Assembly: GCA_017983795.1 (NCBI GenBank)
Contig: JAGOAS010000005.1
Location: 62,001 to 126,000, forward strand
Length of the DNA: 64,000 nt
From: Piscinibacter sp.
GTDB lineage: Bacteria > Pseudomonadota > Gammaproteobacteria > Burkholderiales > Burkholderiaceae_C
Direction: 5' to 3'
Shown: positions 41,387 through 55,958 of the stretch, one piece after another
How the letters are laid out: every line of letters begins with the position of its first letter
Position numbering within the stretch: the first letter of the stretch is position 1
The notes under the pieces: generated by a model
Told to the model about the DNA's origin: nothing
What the model saw: the letters and a program-made list of their open reading frames with translations, nothing else
Database searches by the model: none
Program-made: the position numbers and the translations under genes

Positions 41387-42477
41387 AGCGGCGTGTGCTG
41401 CTGATGGCGAGCCTGGGCCTTCTCGGCGCGGCCGCTCTGGCGGCGGGCGCGCTGTGCCTGACCAGCGGCTGCAGTGCTATCGGCTACTACGCGCAGTCGA
41501 TCAACGGCCACCTCACGATGCTGCGCGCCGCGCGGCCGGTGCCGGAGCTGCTGGCCGACGGCGCCTCCGACGCCGTCTTGAAGGAGCGCCTCGCGCTCAG
41601 CCAGCGCATACGCGACTTCGCGGTGGCCGAGCTGAAGCTGCCCGACAACGCCAGCTACCGCCGCTTCGCCGACCTCAAGCGCGGCGCGGCGGTGTGGAAC
41701 GTGGTGGCCGCGCCCGAGCTGAGCCTGCAGCTCAAGACCTGGTGCTATCCGATCATGGGCTGCGCCGGCTACCGCGGCTACTTCGAGCGCGACGCTGCCG
41801 ACAGCTACGCCGCCGCGCTGCGCGAAGAGCACTACGAGGTGAGCGTCTACGGCGTGCCGGCCTACTCCACGCTCGGCCGCCTGCCCGGCGACTGGATGGC
41901 CGACCCGCTGCTCAACACCTTCATCCACTGGCCCGAGGGCGAGCTGGCGCGGCTGATCTTCCACGAGCTCTCACACCAGGTCGCCTACGCGGCCGACGAC
42001 ACCGAGTTCAACGAGTCCTTCGCCACCGCGGTGGAGCGCATCGGCGGCGCGCGCTGGCTGGCCAGCCACGCCTCCGACAAGGCGCGCGAGGAGTACGCCG
42101 CGTTCGACGGCCGCCGGCAGGATTTCCGCGCCTTCACGATGGGCTGGCGCGAGCGGCTCGACGCCTTGTACCGCTCGGGCGCGAGCGACGCAGCCAAGCG
42201 CACACACAAGGCCGAGCTGATGGCGCAGATGCGCAGCGAGTACGAGACCATGAAGCGCGAGCGCTGGAGCGGGTTTGCCGGCTACGACGGCTGGTTCGCG
42301 CGCGCCAACAATGCGGCCTTCGGCGTGCTGGCCGCGTACAACGCGCTGGTGCCCGGCTTCGAGCGCCTGTTCGAGCGCAGCGGCCGCGACTTCGAGCGCT
42401 TCTATGCCGAGGTGAAGCGCCTCGCCGCCCTGCCCAAGTCCGAACGCCGCGCCGCCCTGGCTTCCACCGGAGACTGA
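41383..42477 (+). CDS. Predicted HExxH aminopeptidase, lipoprotein
   Basis: The 364-aa protein (GTG 41383) has a signal peptide ending in a lipobox-like TSGC near residue 30. A zinc-protease motif H194-E195-L-S-H198 in LIFHELSHQVAY is followed by NESFATAVE as a third ligand (Glu). This is the DUF4157-unrelated predicted aminopeptidase family with YxxxxGCAGYRGYF (WCYPIMGCAGYRGYF) upstream. It overlaps the molybdopterin gene stop by GTGA. Lipid-anchored in the envelope, substrate unknown. Confidence 0.85.
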   Translation: MKRRVLLMASLGLLGAAALAAGALCLTSGCSAIGYYAQSINGHLTMLRAARPVPELLADGASDAVLKERLALSQRIRDFAVAELKLPDNASYRRFADLKRGAAVWNVVAAPELSLQLKTWCYPIMGCAGYRGYFERDAADSYAAALREEHYEVSVYGVPAYSTLGRLPGDWMADPLLNTFIHWPEGELARLIFHELSHQVAYAADDTEFNESFATAVERIGGARWLASHASDKAREEYAAFDGRRQDFRAFTMGWRERLDALYRSGASDAAKRTHKAELMAQMRSEYETMKRERWSGFAGYDGWFARANNAAFGVLAAYNALVPGFERLFERSGRDFERFYAEVKRLAALPKSERRAALASTGD

Positions 42478-42481
42478 GACC

Positions 42482-42805
42482 ATGCCCGACATCCGCATTC
42501 ACCGCAGCCACGCCCTCGGCCTGAAGAAGGCGCGCGAAGTGGCCTGGGCCTGGGCCGAGGAGGTGGAGAAGAAGTTCGACATGGAATGCGCCGTGCTCGA
42601 AGGCGAGACCAGCGACACCGTGCAGTTCACCCGCGCCGGCGTGAACGGCCGCCTGATCGTGGCGGCCGACCACTTCGACCTCGATGCCAAGCTCGGCTTC
42701 CTGCTCGGCGCCTTCAGCAAGACCATCGAGGCCGAGATCGAGAAGGAACTCGATGCGCTGCTGGCCAAGGGCGCGAAGGCGTCGGCGAGGCCGAAGAAGA
42801 AGTAG
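42482..42805 (+). CDS. Polyhydroxyalkanoic acid system protein (PHA granule region)
   Basis: The 107-aa protein matches the small PHA_gran_rgn family: DIRIHRSHALGLKKAREVAWAWAEEVEKKF, then VQFTRAGVNGRLIVAADHFDLDAKLGFLLGAFSKTIEAEIEKELD. A Lys-rich tail ends it. These proteins are found beside PHA genes and on granules. It lies 4 nt after the aminopeptidase gene, and GGAG is 7 nt before its ATG. Confidence 0.85.
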   Translation: MPDIRIHRSHALGLKKAREVAWAWAEEVEKKFDMECAVLEGETSDTVQFTRAGVNGRLIVAADHFDLDAKLGFLLGAFSKTIEAEIEKELDALLAKGAKASARPKKK

Positions 42806-42812
42806 CGAGCAC

Positions 42813-42883
42813 GGCGAGGGCTTGGCCTGCCGGTCTGTGCGCCGCCCGATATCGGTGCTCGACCGGCAGGCCAAGCCCTCGCC
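42813..42883. repeat. REP-like hairpin 1 with 25-nt conserved loop
   Basis: A perfect 23-bp inverted repeat, GGCGAGGGCTTGGCCTGCCG.. at 42813-42835 with 42861-42883, encloses a 25-nt loop at 42836-42860 that carries CCGATATCGG, itself a 10-bp palindrome. The loop is the reverse complement of the loop of the second hairpin at 23 of 25 positions. It follows the PHA gene stop by 7 nt and may also terminate transcription. Confidence 0.85.
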
Positions 42884-42935
42884 GAAGCAGCACCGGTGCA
42901 GGCGGAGAACGCGCCGCGCCGCTGGTCGCACGGCA

Positions 42936-42998
42936 TCGGCCGGGCAGGCTGGGCGAGCACGGATATCGGGCCGCGCACAGCCCGGCCTGCCCGGCCGA
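42936..42998. repeat. REP-like hairpin 2, inverted mate of the first
   Basis: A 19-bp inverted repeat, TCGGCCGGGCAGGCTGGGC at 42936-42954 with 42980-42998, has one G-T wobble as its only departure. It encloses the 25-nt loop 42955-42979 (..GCACGGATATCGGGCC..). Stem sequence differs from hairpin 1, but the loop is kept in inverted orientation. Nothing coding is seen between 42806 and 43033. Confidence 0.85.
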
Positions 42999-43033
42999 CG
43001 CCGCGCTCCGAAGCTTCTTGAACTGGACAGACC

Positions 43034-43648
43034 CTAGATCAGCCCGCGCCCGCGCAACTCGGCAGCCAGCTGCGCCGGGCTCTCGAAGCGCAGCGCCTGC
43101 CAGCCGGCGGCGCGTGCCGCGTCGACGTTGTGCTGCACGTCGTCGATGAAGAGCGTGCGCTGCGGCACCAGGCCCAGCTCGCGCGCGCAATGCGCATAGA
43201 TCGCTGCCTCGGGCTTGCACAGCCCGGCGCGTGCCGAGAAGACGCCGCCGCGAAATAGCGCCAGGAAGTCGTGCGTGTCCTCCAGGTGCTGCGCATAGGG
43301 CGCGGGCATGTTGGAGAGGAAATAGAGCGGCCGCTGCGCGGCATGCAGTTCGTGCAGCAGCGCGACGGTTCCGGCGATGGGCGTCAGCTCGGCCGGCACG
43401 GCTTCGATGACGCGCTGCGCTTCCTCCACCGCCAGCCCGGTGCGCACCGCGATGCGTTCGGCCAGCGCCGCAGGCTCGACGCGGCCGCGGTCGAATTCGC
43501 CCCAGTCGCCGCCATAGCCCTGGAAGATCTTCTCCACCCAGCGCTGCGCCGTGGCCTCGTCGTGCACGCGCTGCGGCAGCGCGCGCGCCAGCAGTTGCGG
43601 CGGGCGCCAGTTGAAGAGCACGCCGCCGAAGTCGAACACCACGTTCAT
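43034..43648 (-). CDS. HAD-superfamily hydrolase
   Basis: The 204-aa protein has the HAD motifs: VVFDFGGVLFN with the nucleophile Asp, LYFLSNMPAPY (motif II Ser/Thr), LCKPEAAIY (motif III Lys), and LFIDDVQHNVDAARAAGW (motif IV Asp-Asp). It belongs to the YihX/YfnB-like phosphatase group. Substrate unknown. ATG 43648 follows the intergenic repeat from the pgi side. Confidence 0.88.
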   Translation of the reverse strand: MNVVFDFGGVLFNWRPPQLLARALPQRVHDEATAQRWVEKIFQGYGGDWGEFDRGRVEPAALAERIAVRTGLAVEEAQRVIEAVPAELTPIAGTVALLHELHAAQRPLYFLSNMPAPYAQHLEDTHDFLALFRGGVFSARAGLCKPEAAIYAHCARELGLVPQRTLFIDDVQHNVDAARAAGWQALRFESPAQLAAELRGRGLI

Positions 43649-43668
43649 GCTGGGTGGCCTGCGGGAGA

Positions 43669-43734
43669 GGGCTTCGACAGGCTCAGCCCGAACGGCTTCA
43701 TGGTCATCCGTTCGGACTGAGCTTGTCGAAGTCC
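43669..43734. repeat. Hairpin with TTCGACAGGCTCAGCCCGAACGG-type arms
   Basis: Arms of 27 nt at 43669-43695 and 43708-43734 are inverted copies with three mismatches (left GGGCTTCGACAGGCTCAGCC.., right CCGTTCGGACTGAGCTTGTC..), with a 12-nt loop. It lies between pgi and the HAD gene, both read right to left. I recognise these arms as a very common dispersed intergenic repeat of betaproteobacteria. Confidence 0.85.
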
Positions 43735-43742
43735 CGTGGGCC

Positions 43743-45338
43743 TCATGCCCGCAATCGCGTCAGCAGCCCCGCGGTGGAAGCGTCCAGCCCCGCCGCATCG
43801 CCGGATGCCAGCCGCGGCAGCAGGTCGCTGCACAGCGCCTTGCCCAGCTCCACGCCCCACTGGTCGAAGCTGTTGATGCCCCACAGCGCGCCGCTGGTGA
43901 AGACGCGGTGCTCGTACATCGCGATCAGCGCACCCAGCGAGCGCGGCGTGAGCTGATCCAGCAGCAGCGTGGTACTCGGCCGGTTGCCGGGGAAGGTGCG
44001 GTGCTTCGCGAGCGTGGCCGGATCCAGCGCCTTCGAAGCCGTCGGCGCACGCTCGCTCGATGCCTGCTCGCTGCTCTTGCCCAGCATCAGCGCCTGGCTC
44101 TGCGCCAGGCCGTTCGCCAGCAGCTTGGTGTGCAGGTCGGCGAGTGCGTGCGTCGGCCGCTTCACCAGGATGAACTCCACCGGGATCACATCCGTGCCCT
44201 GGTGCAGCATCTGGAAGTAGGCATGCTGGCCGTTGGTGCCGGGCTCGCCCCACACCACCGGGCTGGTGCCGTAGGGCAGCGGCGCGCCATCGAGATCGAC
44301 GCGCTTGCCGTTGCTCTCCATCTCGAGCTGCTGCAGGTAGGCCGGCAGGCGCTTGAGGCCCTGGTGATAGGGCGCCACGCTGCGGCTCGTGAAGCCGTGG
44401 AAGTTGCGGTACCAGACATCGAGCAGCCCGAGCAGCGCCGGCAGGTTCTTCGCCAGCGGCGTCTGCGCGAAATGGCGGTCCATCGCGTGCGCGCCGGCCA
44501 GCAGGGCGCGGAAGTTGTCGGCGCCGATGGCGATGGCCAGCGGCAGGCCGATCGCGCTCCACAGCGAGTAGCGCCCGCCCACCCAGTCCCAGAAACCGAA
44601 GGTGGTGCTGATGCCGAACTCGGCGGCCGCCTTCACGTTGGTGGTGGTGGCGACGAAGTGCCTGGCGGTGTCGGTGCCGCCGTTCTCGAGGAACCAGGCG
44701 CGCGCGGCGTGCGCGTTGGCCATGGTCTCCTGCGTGGTGAAGGTCTTGCTCGCGACGATGAAGAGCGTCTCGGCCGGCTTCAGATGGCGCAGCACCGGCG
44801 TGATGTCGTGGCCGTCGACGTTGGCGACGAAGTGGAACTGCAGCCCCGGGTGCACGAAGGCATCGAGCGCCGGCACCGCCATCTGCGGCCCCAGGTCGCT
44901 GCCGCCGATGCCGATGTTGACGACGTGGCGGATGCCGCTGGCCGCCGTGTCGCGCACGCTCTCGGCGTAGGCGAGCATGGCATCGAGCACGCCGTGCACC
45001 TCGTCGCTGAACGGCCCCTGGCCGCGCGGCGCACGCAGCGCCGTGTGCAGCACGGCGCGGCCTTCGGTGCTGTTGATGGGCGCACCGGCGAACATCGCGT
45101 CGCGGCGTTCCTCCAGTCGGCATTCGCGCGCCAGGTCGACGAGGAACTTCAGCGTGGCGAGGTCGACGAGGTTCTTCGACAGGTCGGCGAACAGCTCCGG
45201 CGCCTCGAACGACAGCGAGGCGAAGCGGCCCGGGTCGCGCGCGAAGGCCTCGCGCAGGTCGAGCTCGCGGCCGTGGGCTTCGTAGTGGCCCTCGAGGGCA
45301 GCCCAGGCTTCGGTCTGATCGCAGCGCGGCGCGTCCAT
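43743..45338 (-). CDS. pgi: Glucose-6-phosphate isomerase
   Basis: Pgi interconverts glucose-6-phosphate and fructose-6-phosphate. The 531-aa protein carries NIGIGGSDLGPQMA, VASKTFTTQETMANA, FWDWVGGRYSLWSAIGLP, LNGQ-like GTNGQHAYFQMLHQGTDVIPVEF and FDQWGVELGKAL, with the catalytic Glu and Lys of the family. The frame opens with GTG-ATG at 45341-45336; the ATG overlaps the tal stop as TGATG and is preferred. It lies downstream of tal, which suits a shared sugar-phosphate unit. Confidence 0.96.
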   Translation of the reverse strand: MDAPRCDQTEAWAALEGHYEAHGRELDLREAFARDPGRFASLSFEAPELFADLSKNLVDLATLKFLVDLARECRLEERRDAMFAGAPINSTEGRAVLHTALRAPRGQGPFSDEVHGVLDAMLAYAESVRDTAASGIRHVVNIGIGGSDLGPQMAVPALDAFVHPGLQFHFVANVDGHDITPVLRHLKPAETLFIVASKTFTTQETMANAHAARAWFLENGGTDTARHFVATTTNVKAAAEFGISTTFGFWDWVGGRYSLWSAIGLPLAIAIGADNFRALLAGAHAMDRHFAQTPLAKNLPALLGLLDVWYRNFHGFTSRSVAPYHQGLKRLPAYLQQLEMESNGKRVDLDGAPLPYGTSPVVWGEPGTNGQHAYFQMLHQGTDVIPVEFILVKRPTHALADLHTKLLANGLAQSQALMLGKSSEQASSERAPTASKALDPATLAKHRTFPGNRPSTTLLLDQLTPRSLGALIAMYEHRVFTSGALWGINSFDQWGVELGKALCSDLLPRLASGDAAGLDASTAGLLTRLRA

Positions 45339-46285
45339 CACAGCGCTTCGATCATGCGGTCGAGCTTGGCCGCATCGACCGCGAAGGCGCGGATGCCTTC
45401 GGCGAGCTTCTCGGTGGCCATCGCATCCTCGTTGAGCGCCCAGCGGAAGCTGGCCTCGTTGTAGGTCACCGCGTGGATGGGCGCCTTCGCGGCCGCGGCC
45501 GGGTCGAGCGCGCGCGGCACCGCGGCCTTGGCCGCCTGCAGTTGCGCCAGCAACTCGGGGCTGATGGTGAGCAGATCGCAGCCGGCCAGCGCGAGGATCT
45601 GGCCGACGTTGCGGAAGCTCGCGCCCATCACCTCGGTGGTGATGCCGAACTTCTTGTAGTAGGTGTAGATCTGCGCCACCGATTTCACGCCGGGGTCGTT
45701 GGCGCCGGCGTTGGCGGCCTCGTCCCAGGCGGCGCCGGCGGCCTTCTTGTGCCAGTCATAAATCCTGCCGACGAACGGCGAGATCAGCCGCACGCCGGCA
45801 TCGCCGCAGGCCACGGCCTGGCAGAAGGCGAACAGCAGGGTCAGGTTGCAGTGGATGCCCTCGTGCTCGAGGATGCGCGCCGCCTGGATGCCTTCCCAGG
45901 TGGAGGCGATCTTGATCAGCACGCGCTCGCGCGGAATGCCCGCGTCTTCGTAGAGCGCGACGATGCGGCGCGCACGCGCCACGCTGGCGGCGGTGTCGAA
46001 GGAGAGCCGCGCGTCGACCTCGGTGGACACACGCCCCGGCACCACCTCGAGAATCTGGCGGCCGAAGCGCACCAGCACGTGATCGACGATCTCGTCGAGC
46101 GGCTGGCCCTTGTGCGCGGCGACGGTTTCCTTCAGCAGCGGCGCGTAGTCGGGCTGCTGCACCGCCTTGAGGATCAGCGAAGGGTTGGTCGTCGCATCGC
46201 GCGGCGCAAACTGTGCGAGCTGCTTGAAGTTGCCGGTGTCGGCGACGACGATGGTGTGTTGCTTGAGCTGGTCGAGCTGGTTCAT
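45338..46285 (-). CDS. tal: Transaldolase
   Basis: Transaldolase of the pentose-phosphate pathway, 315 aa, of the TalB type. It has [29 protein letters not shown] at the start (catalytic Asp17), [20 protein letters not shown] with the Schiff-base Lys and [11 protein letters not shown]. Its TGA overlaps the pgi start. The neighbours pgi, zwf and hexR put it in the central sugar-phosphate cluster. Confidence 0.96.
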   Translation of the reverse strand: MNQLDQLKQHTIVVADTGNFKQLAQFAPRDATTNPSLILKAVQQPDYAPLLKETVAAHKGQPLDEIVDHVLVRFGRQILEVVPGRVSTEVDARLSFDTAASVARARRIVALYEDAGIPRERVLIKIASTWEGIQAARILEHEGIHCNLTLLFAFCQAVACGDAGVRLISPFVGRIYDWHKKAAGAAWDEAANAGANDPGVKSVAQIYTYYKKFGITTEVMGASFRNVGQILALAGCDLLTISPELLAQLQAAKAAVPRALDPAAAAKAPIHAVTYNEASFRWALNEDAMATEKLAEGIRAFAVDAAKLDRMIEAL

Positions 46286-46354
46286 GGCGAGGTCGGAAGA
46301 GGCCCGGCGCGTGCCGGCGCGCTATTAGAACCCGGTCGCTGGTGGTTTCGCGGG

Positions 46355-47668
46355 CTACCTTCTGTAATACCCGCCCCTGAGCATCTCGCGGTCGGCGACC
46401 TGTTGAGACGCCTTGAGCGCCGCCGCCACGCTGGTCTTGCCCGACAGCGCCGCGCTGATCTGCTGGCCCACCGCGATGCCGATCGCCTGGAACTCGGGAA
46501 TGGCCGCGAATTGCACGCCCACGTAGGGGCTCTTGGGCAGCGTGCTGTCGTTCGGGTTGGCGCTGGCTATGGCCTTCTTCTCGGCCTCGGCGAATACCGC
46601 CGCCTTGAGGAACTCGGGGTTCGCGTAGGTCGACTTGCGCGTGCCGGTCGGCACGTGGCCCCAGCCCTTGGTCTTGGCCACCAGCCGGATGTAGTCCTTC
46701 GAGGTCGCCCAGGTGATGAACTTCTGCGCGTCGGCGGCGTTCTTGGTGCCGGCGGGAATCGCCAGCGCCCAGGCCCACAGCCAGTTGGCGCCCTTCTGCG
46801 TGGCGCTGTAGGGGCTCTGCACGAAGGCCACCTTGTTCGCCACCTTGCTCTGCTTCGGGTCGGTGATGAAGGAGGCGGCGATGGTCGCGTCGATCCACAT
46901 CGCGCACTTGCCCTCGTTGTAGAGCGCCAGGATCTCGTTGAAGCTGTTCGCGCTCGAGCCGGGCGGGCCGTACTTCTTCAGCAGGTCGACGTAGAAGCTG
47001 ATCGCGTCCTGCCAGGGCTTGCTCTCCAGCTGCGGCTTCCAGCCCATGTCGAACCACTGGCCGCCGAAGCTGTTGACCATGGTCGTGATGAAGGCCATGT
47101 TGTCACCCCAGCCGGGCTTGCCGCGCAGGCAGATGCCGTAGACGCCGGCCTTGGGGTCGTGCATCTTCGCGGCCGCGTCGCGCACGTCGTTCCAGGTCGG
47201 GCGCTCGGCGAACTTGACGCCGGCCTTGTCGGCCAGGTCCTTGCGGACCATGAGCATCGAGCTCTCGCCGTAGAAGGGCGCGGCATACAGCTTGCCCTCC
47301 ACCGACAGGCCGTTGCGCATGGCCGGCAGCAGGTCGTCGACGTCGTAGCCGGCGTCCATCTTCAGCTCGTTGAGCCAGCCCTTCTTGCCCCAGATCGGCG
47401 TCTCGTACATGCCGATGGTCATCACGTCGAACTGGCCGCCCTTGGTGGCGATGTCGGTGGTGACGCGCTGGCGCAGCACGCCTTCCTCCAGCGTCACCCA
47501 CTTCACCTTGACGCCCGGGTTGGCCTTCTCGAACTCGGGCGTGAGCTTCTGCATCTCGATCATGTGGCCGTTGTTGACGGTGGCCACCACGATCTCGCCG
47601 GCCGAGGCCGGGGCGGCGGCGACCAGGCCGAGCAGCAGCGACAAGCAGGCCTCGACCTTCATGGGCAT
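46355..47668 (-). CDS. Extracellular sugar-binding protein (orphan)
   Basis: The 437-aa periplasmic protein has a signal peptide (ACLSLLLGLVAAAPASA). The family 1 solute-binding fold follows: VATVNNGHMIEMQKLTPEFEKANPGVKVKWVTLEEGVLRQRVTTDIATKGGQFDVMTIGMYETPIWGKKGWL. It is closest in type to mannitol/sorbitol-binding SmoE-like proteins. No permease or ATPase gene is near. Start ATG 47668 is followed by a second ATG at 47662. It is divergent from zwf across the HexR site. Confidence 0.85.
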   Translation of the reverse strand: MPMKVEACLSLLLGLVAAAPASAGEIVVATVNNGHMIEMQKLTPEFEKANPGVKVKWVTLEEGVLRQRVTTDIATKGGQFDVMTIGMYETPIWGKKGWLNELKMDAGYDVDDLLPAMRNGLSVEGKLYAAPFYGESSMLMVRKDLADKAGVKFAERPTWNDVRDAAAKMHDPKAGVYGICLRGKPGWGDNMAFITTMVNSFGGQWFDMGWKPQLESKPWQDAISFYVDLLKKYGPPGSSANSFNEILALYNEGKCAMWIDATIAASFITDPKQSKVANKVAFVQSPYSATQKGANWLWAWALAIPAGTKNAADAQKFITWATSKDYIRLVAKTKGWGHVPTGTRKSTYANPEFLKAAVFAEAEKKAIASANPNDSTLPKSPYVGVQFAAIPEFQAIGIAVGQQISAALSGKTSVAAALKASQQVADREMLRGGYYRR

Positions 47669-47707
47669 GGCTTCGATTCTTCCGCGTGGCGATGCCCAGT
47701 GCACGGT

Positions 47708-47757
47708 TTGACCCGAAGAAGAAACTCATGCATCATGAACGCTGAAACTTAGTTACA
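47708..47757 (+). promoter_or_regulatory. zwf promoter with HexR-type operator
   Basis: A -35 TTGACC (47708-47713), a 17-nt spacer and a -10 CATCAT (47731-47736) predict a start near 47743. At 47743-47757 lies TGAAACTTAGTTACA, which agrees with the HexR consensus TGTAATTAAATTACA at 11 of 15 positions. The operator covers the predicted transcription start, fitting repression by HexR encoded right after zwf. Confidence 0.65.
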
Positions 47758-47782
47758 TGCCGGATCGGCCGGCTCTTGCGTC

Positions 47783-49228
47783 ATGTCCTTCGATCTCGTG
47801 TTCTTCGGCGGCACCGGCGACCTCACCTGGCGCAAGCTGATGCCGGCGCTGTTCCAGGCCTGGCGGCACGGCAAGCTGCCCGAGGGCGGCCGCATCCTCT
47901 CGGTGGCGCGCGACGAGCGCAGCGACGACGACTACCGCCAGTTCATCCGCGAGCGCTTCGTCGAGGTCGACAGCGCCAAGCGCCCGAGCGACGAGGAATT
48001 CGCGCGCTTCGCCGCGCTGCTGCACTACCGGCGCATGGACCTCTCGCTGCCCGAGCACTACGCCGGGCTGAAGGAGTGGGTGACGGCACGCAACGCCGAC
48101 ACGGTGGTGCTGTTCCTCGCCACCAGCCCGCACCTGTTCCCGCAGATCTGCGATCAGCTCGGCAAGGTCGGGCTGAACGGCACTAACGTGCGCGTGGTGC
48201 TGGAGAAGCCGCTCGGCCACGACCTCGCCAGCGCGCGCGAGATCAACCGCGTGGTGCGCGGCGCCTTCCGCGAAGACCAGGCGCTGCGCATCGACCACTA
48301 CCTCGGCAAGCCGGCGGTGCAGAACCTGATGGCGCTGCGCTTCGGCAACGCCCTCTTCGAGCCGCTGTGGCGGCGCGAGAGCATCGCCAACATCCAGATC
48401 ACGCTGGCCGAGAGCCTGGGCGTGGGCACGCGCGGTGACTTCTACGACCGCACCGGCGCCTTGCGCGACATGGTGCAGAACCACGCGCTGCAGCTGCTCA
48501 CGATGGTGGCGATGGAGCCGCCCAGCAGCAACGACGCCGACGCCATCCGCGACGAGAAGCTCAAGGTGCTGCGCTCGCTCAAGCCCTTCACGGCCGAGAG
48601 CGTGGCGCGCGACGTGGTGCGCGGCCAGTACCGCGCCGGCAACTGCGACGGCGCCGCCGCGCCGGCCTACCACGACGAGGTGAAGGTGCCGGCCGACAGC
48701 CGCACCGAGACCTTCGTCGCGCTGCGCACCGAGATCCAGAACTGGCGCTGGGCCGGCGTGCCCTTCTACCTGCGCACCGGCAAGCGGCTGGCGGCGCGCG
48801 ACGCGCAGATCGTCGTCAACTTCCGGCCCACGCCGCACAGCATCTTCCCCGGCGTGCACCAGCCCAACAAGCTGGTCATCAAGCTGCAGCCGGAAGACGG
48901 CCTCGAGCTGCACCTGCTGGCCGCCAAGGGCGCGGGCACCAGCGACACGCTGGCGCCAGTATTCCTCGACCTCGATTTCGACAAGGCCTTCGCCGAGAAC
49001 CGCGTCGGCGCCTACGAGCGCCTGCTGCTCGACGCCATCGCCGGGCGGCTCAACCTGTTCGTGCGCAGCGACGAGCAGGAGCAGGCCTGGCGCTGGGTCG
49101 AGCCCGTGCTCGACGCCTGGGCGCAGGACAGCACCGGCCCGCGGCCGTATGCGGCCGGAACGTGGGGCCCGGCCGCCGCGAGCGCTTTGGTGGCGCGCGA
49201 CGGCTTCGCCTGGGCCGAAGAACAGTGA
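47783..49228 (+). CDS. zwf: Glucose-6-phosphate 1-dehydrogenase
   Basis: Zwf makes 6-phosphogluconolactone and NADPH. The 481-aa protein has the nucleotide loop VFFGGTGDLTWRKL, VVLEKPLGHDLASA, and the active-site signature RIDHYLGK (His/Lys), plus RTGKRLAARD near 330. Start ATG 47783. It overlaps hexR (GTGA), so the repressor is made from the same message, as in many proteobacteria. Confidence 0.96.
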   Translation: MSFDLVFFGGTGDLTWRKLMPALFQAWRHGKLPEGGRILSVARDERSDDDYRQFIRERFVEVDSAKRPSDEEFARFAALLHYRRMDLSLPEHYAGLKEWVTARNADTVVLFLATSPHLFPQICDQLGKVGLNGTNVRVVLEKPLGHDLASAREINRVVRGAFREDQALRIDHYLGKPAVQNLMALRFGNALFEPLWRRESIANIQITLAESLGVGTRGDFYDRTGALRDMVQNHALQLLTMVAMEPPSSNDADAIRDEKLKVLRSLKPFTAESVARDVVRGQYRAGNCDGAAAPAYHDEVKVPADSRTETFVALRTEIQNWRWAGVPFYLRTGKRLAARDAQIVVNFRPTPHSIFPGVHQPNKLVIKLQPEDGLELHLLAAKGAGTSDTLAPVFLDLDFDKAFAENRVGAYERLLLDAIAGRLNLFVRSDEQEQAWRWVEPVLDAWAQDSTGPRPYAAGTWGPAAASALVARDGFAWAEEQ

Positions 49229-50103
49229 GCGACATGCTGGACCGCATCAAGGCCTCGATCCCCGCGCTGCCGCCGGCCGAGCAGCGCGTCGCCAAGCTGC
49301 TGCTGGCCGATCCGCGCGCCTTCGCCACGCTGCCGGTGGCCGAGCTCTCCGAGCGCGCGCACGTCAGCAAGCCGACGGTGGTGCGCTTCTGCCGCAGCGT
49401 CGGCTACGACGGCCTGGCCGATTTCAAGCGCAAGCTGGCCGGCAGCGTCAACGAAGGCGTGCCCTTCGTGCACCGCGCCGTCGACGAGGACGACAAGACC
49501 GCCGACATCATCGTCAAGGTGATCGACAACGCGGTGAGCGCGCTGCTCAAATACCGCAACGACACCGCCAGCCACGCCTTCGAGCGCGCCATCACCGCGC
49601 TGGCCGAGGCCGGCAAGTCGGGCAAGCGCATCGAGTTCTACGGCGTGGGCAACTCGGGCATCGTGGCGGCCGACGCGCAGCACAAGTTCTTCCGCCTCGG
49701 CGTGCACGCCGCCGCCATCGTCGACAGCCACGTGCAGGTGATGAGCGCCACCATGCTCGAGCCGGGCGATTGCGCGGTGATCATCAGCAACTCCGGCCGC
49801 AGTCGCGACCTGCTCGACGTGGCCGAGATCGCGCGCCGCAAGGGCGCCACCAGCATCGTCATCACGACCAGCGGCTCGCCGCTGGCGCAGATGGGCCAGG
49901 GCGGCGCCACGCAGGTGCTGCTCGCGGTGGACCACCCGGAAGACTACGACCGCTACAGCCCGATGGTGTCGCGCCTGCTGCACCTGATGGTGATCGACAT
50001 CCTCACCACCGCCGTCGCGCTGCGCCTGCCCGGCGAGCTGCGGCCGATGCTGCAGGAGATCAAGAAGAACCTGCGGGCGAAGCGCTACGCGCGGCCGGAG
50101 TAG
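49225..50103 (+). CDS. hexR: RpiR-family regulator HexR
   Basis: The 292-aa protein has an RpiR-type helix-turn-helix (LPPAEQRVAKLLLADPRAFATLPVAELSERAHVSKPTVVRFCRSVGYDGLADFKRKL, residues about 14-70). A SIS domain (IEFYGVGNSGIVAADAQHKFFRLG ... VIISNSGRSRDLLDVAEIARRKGA) binds 2-keto-3-deoxy-6-phosphogluconate in characterised homologues. It starts GTG 49225 in the stop of zwf; ATG 49234 is another option. It probably binds the site at 47743. Confidence 0.88.
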   Translation: MSDMLDRIKASIPALPPAEQRVAKLLLADPRAFATLPVAELSERAHVSKPTVVRFCRSVGYDGLADFKRKLAGSVNEGVPFVHRAVDEDDKTADIIVKVIDNAVSALLKYRNDTASHAFERAITALAEAGKSGKRIEFYGVGNSGIVAADAQHKFFRLGVHAAAIVDSHVQVMSATMLEPGDCAVIISNSGRSRDLLDVAEIARRKGATSIVITTSGSPLAQMGQGGATQVLLAVDHPEDYDRYSPMVSRLLHLMVIDILTTAVALRLPGELRPMLQEIKKNLRAKRYARPE

Positions 50104-50106
50104 CGC

Positions 50107-55803
<5,697 letters not shown>

Positions 55804-55958
55804 GGGCCTCCGGAGGCGAAGGCGAAGGATTCTAGAGACTGCCCATCGAGCGTGCAGCGCGTCACGCCGCGCCGCCAGTCCATGCTTTCGCGGCGCGGCG
55901 AGTGTGGCCACACTAGCGGTCTCGGCGCACAGGGGTGCACCGCTCCAGGAGATACAGA

